64,000 nt of DNA from Streptomyces blattellae (GTDB lineage Bacteria > Actinomycetota > Actinomycetes > Streptomycetales > Streptomycetaceae): NCBI RefSeq assembly GCF_009709555.1, contig NZ_WJBG01000158.1, positions 62,001 to 126,000 of the forward strand, given 5' to 3'. Of the stretch, positions 45,098 through 52,964 are shown in pieces; position 1 is the first letter of the stretch, and each line of letters begins with the position of its first letter. A model generated the notes under the pieces. The model saw only the letters and a list, made by a program, of their open reading frames with translations, was not told where the DNA came from and did not search any database. Position numbers and translations under genes: made by a program.

Positions 45098-45204
45098 CGG
45101 TGAGCGCTGCTCCCAGACCGTCATGGGTGCCGCGAGAGGGGCGGTGTCGGCCGGTGCCGCGGGCCACCAATTCGCCCTCGTCGTCCCGGAGGTGGGATAC
45201 CAGC
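45098..45204 (-). pseudogene. Degenerate copy of the 3' end of the SWIM-protein gene
   Basis: Shares blocks such as GGTGTCGGCCGGTGCCGC and CTCGTCGTCC-GGAGGT-GG-TACCAGC with 47041-47133, the intact gene end. Codons equivalent to YPYLQDDDGQWWPAAPADT are partly scrambled and out of frame. Confidence 0.65.
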
Positions 45205-45252
45205 AGTGCCATGGCCGCCCGGTGTCACCCCGAGGGTCGCTAGTGTTGCCCC

Positions 45253-45564
45253 ATGGGCATGTTGGATACGGTCGAGCTTGAGGCCATGATCGAAGAGGCG
45301 ACTGTCGATGCCTACAACGAGGACGAGCAGCTGACCGGTCTGTTCACCATGCTTGAGGAGCACCTCGGCCTGCCCTTCACCACCGCGGTTCTCGGCGTCG
45401 AGGTGACCGTGGACGGCATCGACCTCACGCCGGACGGCAGGATCGTCGCTCTGTGCTCTCGCGAAGGCGTGCGGCAGTCGATTGGAATCCTGGAGTTGCC
45501 GTTGTCCAGCCCGGGGCCCGAGGGCGTGGAGTGGATCGAGGCGTACCGTCACTGGGCCGGTTGA
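45253..45564 (+). CDS. Conserved 103-aa actinobacterial protein
   Basis: Acidic, one domain, with TVDAYNEDEQLTGLFTMLEEHLGLPF and WIEAYRHWAG at the C-terminus (quoted in parts: NEDEQLTGLFTMLEEHL). I recognise homologues in other streptomycetes, sometimes labelled calcium-binding, but know no function. No ribosome-binding site before ATG 45253, so it may be leaderless. It begins 48 bp after the SWIM remnant and lies 52 bp before the next gene. Confidence 0.7.
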   Translation: MGMLDTVELEAMIEEATVDAYNEDEQLTGLFTMLEEHLGLPFTTAVLGVEVTVDGIDLTPDGRIVALCSREGVRQSIGILELPLSSPGPEGVEWIEAYRHWAG

Positions 45565-45616
45565 GGCCGGGCACCTCACACCCCACGCGGGACCGGCTTG
45601 TGTGGAAGGGCTGAAC

Positions 45617-46822
45617 GTGGCTGACGTCGTACAGGGCAGGCATCAGAGCGGCGGTGGACCGTCGCTGGCCGACCTCATCGAGCGCAGTGGCGAGTTGAAA
45701 GGGCAGCTGGTCGCCTTCGGGCAGAGCGCCCGCTTCGACCGGTGGTTGACGCCCCTCCTGCTGGAGGCTGCAGGGCCTGAGCGGCAGTTGGACGAGGGCG
45801 AGGCGATCCGGATCATTGATCACTTCATCCTGCGGTACCGCCTGCCGGACGGTTCGACCGTGGTGGACCGCTTCGTTGCTGGACGGAAGGACTTGACGGC
45901 GGTCGACCGGGAGATGCTGCTCGGCTGGCGTGACCCGGTCGAGGGCATCTTCGAGGTCCAGCGCAAGGAGAAGGACGCCGTCGTCCTGCTGAACCTGGTC
46001 GACGACCTGGAGTACCGCACGTACTCCAATGTGGGGCGGGGAGCGTTCCGTGGAGTGTCCAAGGGGAGCTTCCTGCACACCTGCCTCGTACCCCTCCACT
46101 CGGCCGGTGGGGCGTGGCTGGTGTCCGGGGCGATGTCGAGTTACCCCAAGTCCAGCGCCACCGAGATCGCCCAAGCCGCTCTCCACCTGGCCACCAGCCA
46201 GCCCGAACTGGTCTTCCGCAACCCCGTGAAGATCGAGCAGGGCTGGCAGCAGATGCGGGAGGACCGGGCCGCGTTCGTCGAGTTCTGCGGCGGCGACGAA
46301 CTGGTCCTTCCGCCTGCCGAAGCCGAGGACCTCCTCAACGCCTACTACCGCCACCGCCAAGAGGCAGCCGTCGCCGGACAGCCCGACCGTGCCCGGGGCA
46401 GGCGGCTACCCGGCCTGGACCTGCCCTTCTTCGAGCTACCGGGAGAACTGGCGGAGTCGGACAGCATCGGTGTCATCTACGACGAGGCCGACGGGCTCAA
46501 CTTCTACGCGGACTACGGAATGTTGCGGGAACTCTTCGCGAACCCGGCGCTCGCGGGCCGCAGGCGGCACCAGGACCTGTTGCGCACGTACCTGCGCGAG
46601 GAGTCGATCGCGCCGCTGCCGATCCGCCGACTGGCCGCCGCGTACCCGGAGACAGCCGACGCGGTGTTCCGGACGCTGCTGCGGAAGCCCGGATTCACCT
46701 GGAGCGAGCACGGTGAGGCGCTGCTACGCCGACGCAAGCCCTGGTACTACGCGAACGAACCCCTCCCCGGTGTCTCCGTGATCGGCGACCACCTCAGCGC
46801 GCTCCTCACCGGCCGTCGGTAG
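45617..46822 (+). CDS. Uncharacterised 401-aa protein
   Basis: A soluble protein with no transmembrane segment. Recognisable stretches are LDLPFFELPGELAE, LREESIAPLPIRRLA and a basic C-terminus (LLRRRKPWYYANEPLPG). It is possibly related to actinobacterial proteins found with small acidic partners such as the gene just upstream. No catalytic motif is evident. GTG 45617 has GGAAGGG 6 bases upstream; GTG 45602 is an alternative. Confidence 0.65.
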   Translation: MADVVQGRHQSGGGPSLADLIERSGELKGQLVAFGQSARFDRWLTPLLLEAAGPERQLDEGEAIRIIDHFILRYRLPDGSTVVDRFVAGRKDLTAVDREMLLGWRDPVEGIFEVQRKEKDAVVLLNLVDDLEYRTYSNVGRGAFRGVSKGSFLHTCLVPLHSAGGAWLVSGAMSSYPKSSATEIAQAALHLATSQPELVFRNPVKIEQGWQQMREDRAAFVEFCGGDELVLPPAEAEDLLNAYYRHRQEAAVAGQPDRARGRRLPGLDLPFFELPGELAESDSIGVIYDEADGLNFYADYGMLRELFANPALAGRRRHQDLLRTYLREESIAPLPIRRLAAAYPETADAVFRTLLRKPGFTWSEHGEALLRRRKPWYYANEPLPGVSVIGDHLSALLTGRR

Positions 46823-46924
46823 TCACCGTTCACGCGGCAGCGACCGCTCGCACCACTGCGCCGCTGCCCCGGACGGCGGCAGGGACGATCCGCCAGCGGC
46901 AGCGATCAGCGTTCGCGAGTTGCC

Positions 46925-46996
46925 CCACCTGTGGATGGGAAGGATTACGGTGCTCAGTCGCATGCCTACGACCCTATGTTCTGGTGACTGCGAGCA
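46925..46996 (-). pseudogene. Second copy of the LLM gene start (first 13 codons plus upstream DNA)
   Basis: Minus-strand codons from ATG 46963 read MRLSTVILPIHRW, the same as the N-terminal LLM fragment at 52279. The DNA match extends upstream of the ATG to 46996 (equal to 52247-52312). After residue 13 similarity stops. It lies 17 bp after the SWIM stop codon. Confidence 0.8.
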
Positions 46997-47013
46997 ATGC
47001 TGAGGGATTTGTA

Positions 47014-48258
47014 CTACATCCCGGTGCGCTGCCAGATCGCGGTGAGCGCGGCAACGGGGTCGGTGTCGGCCGGTGCCGCCGGCCACCATTGGCCGTCGTC
47101 GTCCTGGAGGTAGGGGTACCAGCGGGCGTCGGGCCCCAGGCGCAGCTGGATGCAGTGGTCGGGGAGGGTGAGGCGGTTGCGCCAGGCCCTGAGACGGACG
47201 GGGGTGTCGGTCATCTCGGCGAGGGCCGTGGTCAGGGCGGTACGGGCTGCTGTCATAGCCGACGGTTCCGGGCTGTGGGGCTGTTCAGTGACGGTGATGC
47301 CGGTGGGGCCGCCGTGGCGCCAGGCGCGCGTGAGACGGGCGAAGGAGGTGGGGTTGGCGCCGGTGTTCTGGATCAGGTGGTGGAACCACTCGGGGCCGGG
47401 GCCGCTCGCGGCGATGCGTACGGCGTCCTGGTGCTGGGTCAGGTGCAGGGTGGTGGCGTCGCCCGACAACAGCCGTGCCGCGCGGGCCGAGACATCGGTC
47501 ATCAGGCGCTCCAGGTCCGCGCCGACCAGACCGCTGCCGGTCGGTGGGGGGACCGGCAGCGCGGTGTCGTGGGCGGACGGTTCGGGCAGGTCGGGCCACC
47601 CCGGGGTGCGCTCGGCCAGGGCGGTCCACGCGGCGTAGGCGCCGGCCGCGTGGACACCGGCCGGAGCGGGCGGGGCGTCCGTGGTCCGGCCCGCTGTCCG
47701 GCGTGCGCGCAGTTCTGTCAGGACGTCGTCCCGTCCGCGGCCCCGCAGCGCGAACAGCACGAACGGGTCGTCGTCGATGGTGGCGGCGATGGCGTAGCAG
47801 AGCGCGGCAGCGTGTTTACAGGGATGGCCCCAGTCGGGGCAGGAGCATTCGGGGTCGAGCTCGGTGGGTCGCGGGAGCAGGGGGACGCCGGCGTGGCGGG
47901 CGTCGTCGATGAGCTCCGCGGGCATCTCACCGTCGAGTAGTGCCGCGAGATGCCCGGCTCGGGCCGCGATGGTGTCGAGAAGGGTGTGCCACTGGGCGTC
48001 GGTGAGGACGGGCAGGTGGACGGCGGAGCGGTACGGGCGCGGACGGCTGCCCTGGACGGCGGCCCTGACCTCGCCGGGGGCGACGGTGACCGCGCCGACC
48101 ATGCCCTGGCGGGCGTAGGTGCGTCCGCGGGACAGCCGCCCCGAGTCCAGGGTGGAGTCCTCCAGGGCCGTCACCCATGCCTGGCCCCACCACGTCGCCG
48201 CGAAGGCACGCCTGCCGCGGCCGGGTGCACGGCGAGGGCCGGGGACGGACGGGCTCAT
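47014..48258 (-). CDS. SWIM zinc-finger protein, partner of the SNF2 helicase
   Basis: 414 residues. The SWIM motif ECSCPDWGHPCKH (about 136-148, C-x-C-x-n-C-x-H) should bind zinc and DNA or protein. The N-terminus (FAATWWGQAWVTALE) and the C-terminal half (RWYPYLQDDDGQWWPAAP) match the bacterial SWIM proteins that sit next to SNF2 genes, such as B. subtilis YwqB beside YwqA. The ATG overlaps the helicase stop by four bases (48255-48258), so the pair is coupled. Confidence 0.88.
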   Translation of the reverse strand: MSPSVPGPRRAPGRGRRAFAATWWGQAWVTALEDSTLDSGRLSRGRTYARQGMVGAVTVAPGEVRAAVQGSRPRPYRSAVHLPVLTDAQWHTLLDTIAARAGHLAALLDGEMPAELIDDARHAGVPLLPRPTELDPECSCPDWGHPCKHAAALCYAIAATIDDDPFVLFALRGRGRDDVLTELRARRTAGRTTDAPPAPAGVHAAGAYAAWTALAERTPGWPDLPEPSAHDTALPVPPPTGSGLVGADLERLMTDVSARAARLLSGDATTLHLTQHQDAVRIAASGPGPEWFHHLIQNTGANPTSFARLTRAWRHGGPTGITVTEQPHSPEPSAMTAARTALTTALAEMTDTPVRLRAWRNRLTLPDHCIQLRLGPDARWYPYLQDDDGQWWPAAPADTDPVAALTAIWQRTGM

Positions 48259-51194
48259 GACTGCCTCCCCAGGGCGACGAGTTCGGCGAGGTCGGCGTCG
48301 GACAGTTCGGTCAGCGCGGCCTCGCCGGAGCCGACGACGGCGTCGGCGAGCGCCCGCTTGGATTCCAGCAGTTTCGCCACCCTGTCCTCCACGGTGCCTT
48401 CGGCGATGAGCTTGTGGACCTGGACGGGCTTGTCCTGGCCGATGCGGTAGGCGCGGTCGGTGGCCTGGTCCTCGACGGCAGGGTTCCACCAGCGGTCGTA
48501 GTGCACGACGTGGGTGGCGCGGGTGAGGTTGAGGCCGGTGCCGGCCGCCTTCAACGACAGCAGGAACACCGGCACTTCGCCTCGCTGGAAGCGTTCCACC
48601 ATCTCCTCGCGTGCGGTGACGGGCGTGCCGCCGTGCAGGAAGAGGGTGGGCATGCCTCGCTCCGCGAGATGTCTCTCCAGCAGAGCCGCCATCTGCTTGT
48701 ACTGGGTGAAGACCAGCACCGACTCGCCCTCGGCGGTGATGGTGTCGACGAGTTCGTCGAGGAGGTCGAGTTTGCCCGAGCGGCCGTGCAGGGGTGTGGA
48801 CTGGCGCAAGTACTGGGCGGGGTGGTTGCAGATCTGCTTCAGCGCGGTGAGGAGCTTGAGAATCAGTCCGCGGCGGGCGATGCCGTCGGCTTCGGCGATC
48901 TTCGCCATGGTCTCGCGGACCACAGCCTCGTACAGACTCGCCTGCTCGGCGGTGAGCGGGACGACGCGGTCGGTCTCGGTCTTGGCGGGCAGTTCGGGTG
49001 CGATGCCCGGGTCGGACTTCCGGCGGCGCAGCAGGAACGGGCGGACGAGGCGGGACAGCCGTTCGGCGGCCTGTGCGTCCTCGCCCGACTCGATCGCGCG
49101 GGCGTGGCGGTCGCGGAAGGCGGCGAGGGGGCCGAGGAGTCCGGGGGTGGTCCAGTCGAGGAGCGCCCACAGCTCGGAGAGGTTGTTCTCCACGGGGGTG
49201 CCGGTGAGGGCGACGCGGGCGCGGGCGGGCAGGGCGCGCAGTTCGCGGGCGGTGACGGCGTAGGGGTTCTTGACGTGCTGTGCCTCGTCGGCGGCGATCA
49301 GCGACCAAGCGTTCTCGGCGAGGGCATCGCGGTCGCGGCGCAGGACACCGTAGGTGACCAGGACGATCTCGTCCCCGGCCAGGTCCTTCAGGTGGCGGTC
49401 GCCGCCGTGGTAGCGGCGTACGGGGGTGGCGGGCGCGAATCTGGCGGCCTCGCGCTGCCAGTTGCCGAGCAGGGAGGTGGGGCAGACGACGAGGGTGGGG
49501 CCCGCGGTGGTGGGGTCGGTCTGGCGGTGCAGGTGCAGGGCGAGCAGGGTGATGGTCTTGCCCAGGCCCATGTCATCGGCGAGGCAGCCGCCGAGGCCGA
49601 GCTCGCACATCTCCGCCAGCCAGGCCAGACCCCGCTTCTGGTAGTCGCGCAGCGTGGCCTTCAGAGCGGCGGGCTGGGTGGCGGGAGTACGGGACTCGGG
49701 CTCACGGATACGAGCGACCAGGTCGCCGAGCGCCCCGACCGCAGCACAGGTGATCGTCTCCCCGTCCCGCTCCACCTCGCCGGTCAGCGCGGCACCCAGG
49801 GCCTCGATGGGAGTGAGCGATTCCATCCGGCGGCGTCGGGCGCGGGCCACCAGCTTCGGGTCGGCGACCACCCACTGGTCGCGCAGCCTGACGAGGGGAC
49901 GGCGTGCCTCGGCGAGGACATCCATCTCGGCCTCGGTGAGCGGCTCACCGCCGAGCGAGAGCTGCCAACGGAAGTCGAGGAGGGCGTCGGCGTCGAGCAG
50001 ACCACCGGCACTGGAGCCGGGCGCGGTGCGCTGCCCGATCTCGGCAGTCGCGCTGAGCGCCTTGACCAGCTCGCGCGGCCAGTGCACGTCGATACCGGCG
50101 GCGCGCAGCGTGTCGGTGGCGTCGCCCAGCAGGTCGAACGCCTCGTCGTCGGTCAGCCGCAGCTGGTCCGGCGCGGCGCCCTTCAGCAGCCGGTCGAGTG
50201 GAGGCCAGACGCGGGCGCCGCGGCGCAGTGCGAGCAGCGTCTCGGTCTCGGCGCGAGGGCCGAGGAGGCGCTCGGTCTCGGACGGCTCGTTCCACAGCCG
50301 TGCGGCCTCTACGACGAGCGCCGGATCCGCCGCGGTGTGCAACTGCAGAACGGCCCGGAACTGCCGGCGCCGCCCCTCGGGCAGGTCGACACGCAGCGAG
50401 ACGCCGATGTCGGCGGTGAACGCGGCGGCGGTCTCCTCGGCCCACTCGCGTAGGACGGGCACGGCACGCGCCTCGCGCCAGGCGTACGGCAGCGCCCCCA
50501 TCGCGAGCGGCGCGGCCGGAGTACGGACCAGGTCATCCGCGACCGCGTCGCAGAACTGGCGTACCAGCGCGACCGGTTCCGCGATGCGCAGTGGAGCCGG
50601 GCCGGGTTCGGGCAGGCAGTGGGCGTGGGGTGGGAAGGCGGCGCCGAGGGCGTCCAGCGTCTGCCGCTGTACGGCGGTGAGGGGACCCGCCTGCCACGTG
50701 TCGTAGCCGGCGTCGGTGAGGGCCGGATGGAGACGGCCGTCGGCGAGCAGCCGCAGCGCGAAGCGGGAGGCGGCTTGCCAGGCCGCGGCGGACGGATGCG
50801 CCGGCCGGGCGTCGGCCAGGGCGGCGACAGCGACGGCGGCGGGCAGCGCATAGCCCTCGACTCTGCGGCGTCGGACCGACCGGCCGTGCGGCAGTACCAG
50901 TTCCACCGACTCGGATTCGATGCCCTCGGGCACTGTGCCGTCTGCCGCCGCTGCCCCGGTGGGCTTCCAGAGCAGCAGCCGTCCGAGGCGGGCGGGTTCG
51001 CCGGGCAGGAACACCGCCGCCCAGCCGCCGTCGAGCAGGGCGACCGCGAAGGCGGTTGCCTCCGGTGTGGCGAGCGGTGGCGTGATCCTCGTGCTGGTGC
51101 GTGGTTCTCGTACGACGACCCGTGCCACGCCCATTCGCTCCATCGTGTTCCAGGCGGCCCTCACCGCGTCCCGCTCACCAAGCAGGCCCATCAT
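48255..51194 (-). CDS. SNF2/Rad54-family DNA-dependent ATPase
   Basis: 979 residues. The N-terminal half (about 1-480) includes the bacterial SNF2-associated domain. Motor lobe 1 has DDMGLGKT (about 538-545, Walker A) and DEAQ (about 635, Walker B). Lobe 2 has VFTQYKQM, LLSLKAAGTGLNL, and ATDRAYRIGQ (about 905-915, motif VI). Such proteins move along or remodel DNA-protein complexes; some belong to anti-phage systems, others to repair. The first 40 residues look atypical, and the start may be re-formed. Coupled to the SWIM gene. Confidence 0.92.
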   Translation of the reverse strand: MMGLLGERDAVRAAWNTMERMGVARVVVREPRTSTRITPPLATPEATAFAVALLDGGWAAVFLPGEPARLGRLLLWKPTGAAAADGTVPEGIESESVELVLPHGRSVRRRRVEGYALPAAVAVAALADARPAHPSAAAWQAASRFALRLLADGRLHPALTDAGYDTWQAGPLTAVQRQTLDALGAAFPPHAHCLPEPGPAPLRIAEPVALVRQFCDAVADDLVRTPAAPLAMGALPYAWREARAVPVLREWAEETAAAFTADIGVSLRVDLPEGRRRQFRAVLQLHTAADPALVVEAARLWNEPSETERLLGPRAETETLLALRRGARVWPPLDRLLKGAAPDQLRLTDDEAFDLLGDATDTLRAAGIDVHWPRELVKALSATAEIGQRTAPGSSAGGLLDADALLDFRWQLSLGGEPLTEAEMDVLAEARRPLVRLRDQWVVADPKLVARARRRRMESLTPIEALGAALTGEVERDGETITCAAVGALGDLVARIREPESRTPATQPAALKATLRDYQKRGLAWLAEMCELGLGGCLADDMGLGKTITLLALHLHRQTDPTTAGPTLVVCPTSLLGNWQREAARFAPATPVRRYHGGDRHLKDLAGDEIVLVTYGVLRRDRDALAENAWSLIAADEAQHVKNPYAVTARELRALPARARVALTGTPVENNLSELWALLDWTTPGLLGPLAAFRDRHARAIESGEDAQAAERLSRLVRPFLLRRRKSDPGIAPELPAKTETDRVVPLTAEQASLYEAVVRETMAKIAEADGIARRGLILKLLTALKQICNHPAQYLRQSTPLHGRSGKLDLLDELVDTITAEGESVLVFTQYKQMAALLERHLAERGMPTLFLHGGTPVTAREEMVERFQRGEVPVFLLSLKAAGTGLNLTRATHVVHYDRWWNPAVEDQATDRAYRIGQDKPVQVHKLIAEGTVEDRVAKLLESKRALADAVVGSGEAALTELSDADLAELVALGRQS

Positions 51195-51344
51195 GGCGGG
51201 TCGGCGCAGCCTTGCTCAAACCCGGATGTCGGCGGCCGTTCCCTTTCGGCAAGCATGGCCCCGGTGTGGCTGGCAGGGTGCGCTCGCGTGCGGACGTGTG
51301 GCGAGCGACACGACCCGGGGCGCATATCGCAGTATGCTCGGGTC

Positions 51345-51593
51345 ATGGCGGACACCACGCGTATCACTGTGACGCTGCCGAGCGAGCAGGTCGCCGAGCT
51401 CAGGAAGCTCACCGACAACGTCTCCGGCTATGTCGCCGAGGCGGTGGCGCGGCAACTGCGGCACCAACTGCTCGGTGCCGACCTGCGGCGTCACCAGGAG
51501 GAGCACGGGGCCTTCACCGAGGAGGAGTTGGCGGAGGCGCGCTCCAGGATCTTTGGGACGACGGGTACGGGCGGATCGGCCAGCGCGGCGTGA
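51345..51593 (+). CDS. Probable RHH-type antitoxin
   Basis: 82 residues. MADTTRITVTLPSEQVAELRKL at the start (quoted in part: TRITVTLPSEQVAEL) fits a ribbon-helix-helix DNA-binding fold, with an acidic C-terminus to cover a toxin. Its stop overlaps the start of the PIN gene (GTGA, 51590-51593). TATGCT (51333-51338) may be its -10 box. Probably binds its own promoter with the toxin. Confidence 0.75.
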   Translation: MADTTRITVTLPSEQVAELRKLTDNVSGYVAEAVARQLRHQLLGADLRRHQEEHGAFTEEELAEARSRIFGTTGTGGSASAA

Positions 51594-51991
51594 AAGAGCA
51601 TGTCGAGACGGTCGTACTGGACTCCCAGGGGCTTTCTGCCTGGATCGCCCAGGACCGCAAGATCCTCGCGATGTTCCAGGTGTTCCATGCCGTGGGTGCC
51701 GATTTCGTCATCGGTGCCAACACCATTGTGGAAGTCAGCCATGCGCGGGTGAACATGCCTCGGCTGCGGTGGGCGCTCTCCCGAGTCAAGATCGAGCCGG
51801 TGACCGAGGACGCGGCGAAGGCGTCCGCGGAACTGCTCAAGGCCGCCGGTCTGCACGGCCACAAGTACGCGATCGACGCGACCGTGGCCGAGGTGGCCCT
51901 GCGTCAGCCCGGCCCAGTGGTCATGGTGACCTCCGACGTCGACGACATGGCCCGGTTGTGTGGCGACCGTGTCCGGCTCATCGGTATCTGA
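51590..51991 (+). CDS. PIN-domain (VapC-like) toxin
   Basis: 133 residues with the PIN acidic residues in order: VVLDSQGL (Asp10), NTIVEVSHAR (Glu), YAIDATVAEVAL (Asp) and VTSDVDDM (Asp). These would hold Mg2+ for cleavage of RNA such as tRNA. GTG start overlaps the antitoxin stop by four bases. Together a type II toxin-antitoxin pair, which could stabilise the 7-kb insert at whose right edge it sits. Confidence 0.82.
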   Translation: MKEHVETVVLDSQGLSAWIAQDRKILAMFQVFHAVGADFVIGANTIVEVSHARVNMPRLRWALSRVKIEPVTEDAAKASAELLKAAGLHGHKYAIDATVAEVALRQPGPVVMVTSDVDDMARLCGDRVRLIGI

Positions 51992-52033
51992 GACGGGCAG
52001 CTGTGACAGCTTACCGAAAGAAATCTTCGCAGG

Positions 52034-52279
52034 TCAGCCTGCGATAGGCGAAAAAGCCTTGACTGACGTGACGAGCGTGCCCAATCGAATACTCTGCGTA
52101 GCCGTTGCTGCTGCGGTCAACGTGGGAACGGCCCCGAGCCAAGGGCCGTCCCGGAAGGTGCGCCAGGACAGGTGGTCGTAGGTGTAGGCCGCGTGAAAGC
52201 CGAGGTCTTCGGCACGCCGCCAGTGCTGGTGTCCCTCGCTCCAGCGGTGGATGGGAAGGATTACCGTGCTCAGTCGCAT
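52034..52279 (-). pseudogene. N-terminal fragment of the LLM-class oxidoreductase
   Basis: MRLSTVILPIHRW, then RRAEDLGFHAAYTYDHLSWR, then RLGTLVTS is the start of a luciferase-like oxidoreductase. Native sequence ends at 52065, followed by ten foreign codons and a stop. The rest of the gene is at 44338-45023. Together they make a complete protein of about 300 residues. Confidence 0.88.
52065..52071. repeat. Right copy of the 7-bp direct repeat
   Basis: GACGTGA, the second edge of the 7-kb insert. Confidence 0.7.
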
Positions 52280-52477
52280 ACCGTGACCCTACGCTCCAGT
52301 GACTGCGAGCAACCCGAGCACCAGCCCTACCGGCCGGGGACGAGACCTGGAGCCGCGTGTCAGCCGCAACTGATCGGCGCGCTGCCATGCCGAACGGTCG
52401 CCTTTGCGTCAGCGGCGCTAAGGGAGGATCGCAGTGCTCAGACGCAGACTCGGGGCCGAGCGTAAGCGGCCGAGCGG

Positions 52478-52491
52478 GTTTCACGTGAAAC
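52478..52491. promoter_or_regulatory. parS: parS site, perfect
   Basis: GTTTCACGTGAAAC, ending 2 bases before the stop codon of the next minus-strand gene. Last parS in the window. Confidence 0.95.
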
Positions 52492-52493
52492 GG

Positions 52494-52952
52494 TCACCGT
52501 ACGCGGCTGCTCAGCCACGGAGTAAGGATGATCATCTTTGTCCACTCCTTGTGCACGCGGTCTCCGGGCAGCGGCACGACCAGGCGATAGCCGGGCGGGA
52601 AGCGGCGCGCGGTGACGTACGCGAGCCCACCGAAGACGGAGCGGAGAAAGGCGGGGACGTCGTCCCGCGGGATGTCCGGGCATTCGACGCCCTCGACCGT
52701 GATCAGTGCGTCGTCCTCGGGATAGAGGCGGACGCTCACCCGGGGCGAGCCGCCGAACTCGACGTATGCCTCATGGGGCAGGGAGCCGTCCGGGTCGGTG
52801 GTGGCGCCTATGCCCGCAGCCGTGCGGCGCGAGGTCTGGTCGGCGCCGATGTCATGGCTCACTTCGATCTCGCGGGCGTGCTCGGCGGCGATCTCCCGGA
52901 GGGCGGTGACGGCGGCCTCGGTGGTGGGGAAGTGGTCCATACCACTGATCAT
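52494..52952 (-). CDS. Conserved hypothetical protein, 152 aa
   Basis: Soluble, mixed alpha/beta. Visible parts are TTEAAVTALREIAAEHAREI, YVEFGGSPRVSVRLYPEDD, and ECPDIPRDDVPAFLRSVFGG. No family with known role is recognised. It starts 12 bp after kptA on the same strand, so it is probably co-transcribed. ATG 52940 is an alternative start. Confidence 0.65.
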   Translation of the reverse strand: MISGMDHFPTTEAAVTALREIAAEHAREIEVSHDIGADQTSRRTAAGIGATTDPDGSLPHEAYVEFGGSPRVSVRLYPEDDALITVEGVECPDIPRDDVPAFLRSVFGGLAYVTARRFPPGYRLVVPLPGDRVHKEWTKMIILTPWLSSRVR

Positions 52953-52964
52953 GCCGGAGAGAGT

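Larger units (their letters stand above)
45024..52064. mobile_element. 7-kb insert splitting the LLM oxidoreductase gene
   Basis: The insert lies between GACGTGA copies at 45017 and 52065. Removing it with one copy joins GTLV, TS and PNFRHPVTLAKEL in frame. Inside are a 103-aa protein, an unknown 401-aa protein, a SWIM protein, an SNF2 helicase, and an RHH-PIN pair. It also holds degenerate copies of the SWIM gene end (45098-45204) and of the LLM start (46925-46996). No transposase, integrase or clear terminal inverted repeats were found, so the mechanism is open. Confidence 0.65.

Noticed and set aside
45024..52064. Terminal inverted repeats of a transposon at the insert ends
   Set aside because: Comparing the first and last 30 bases (ACTTGTGCCTTCGG versus the complement AGTCAAGGCTTTTT) gives only scattered matches, so I do not claim inverted repeats or name an IS family.
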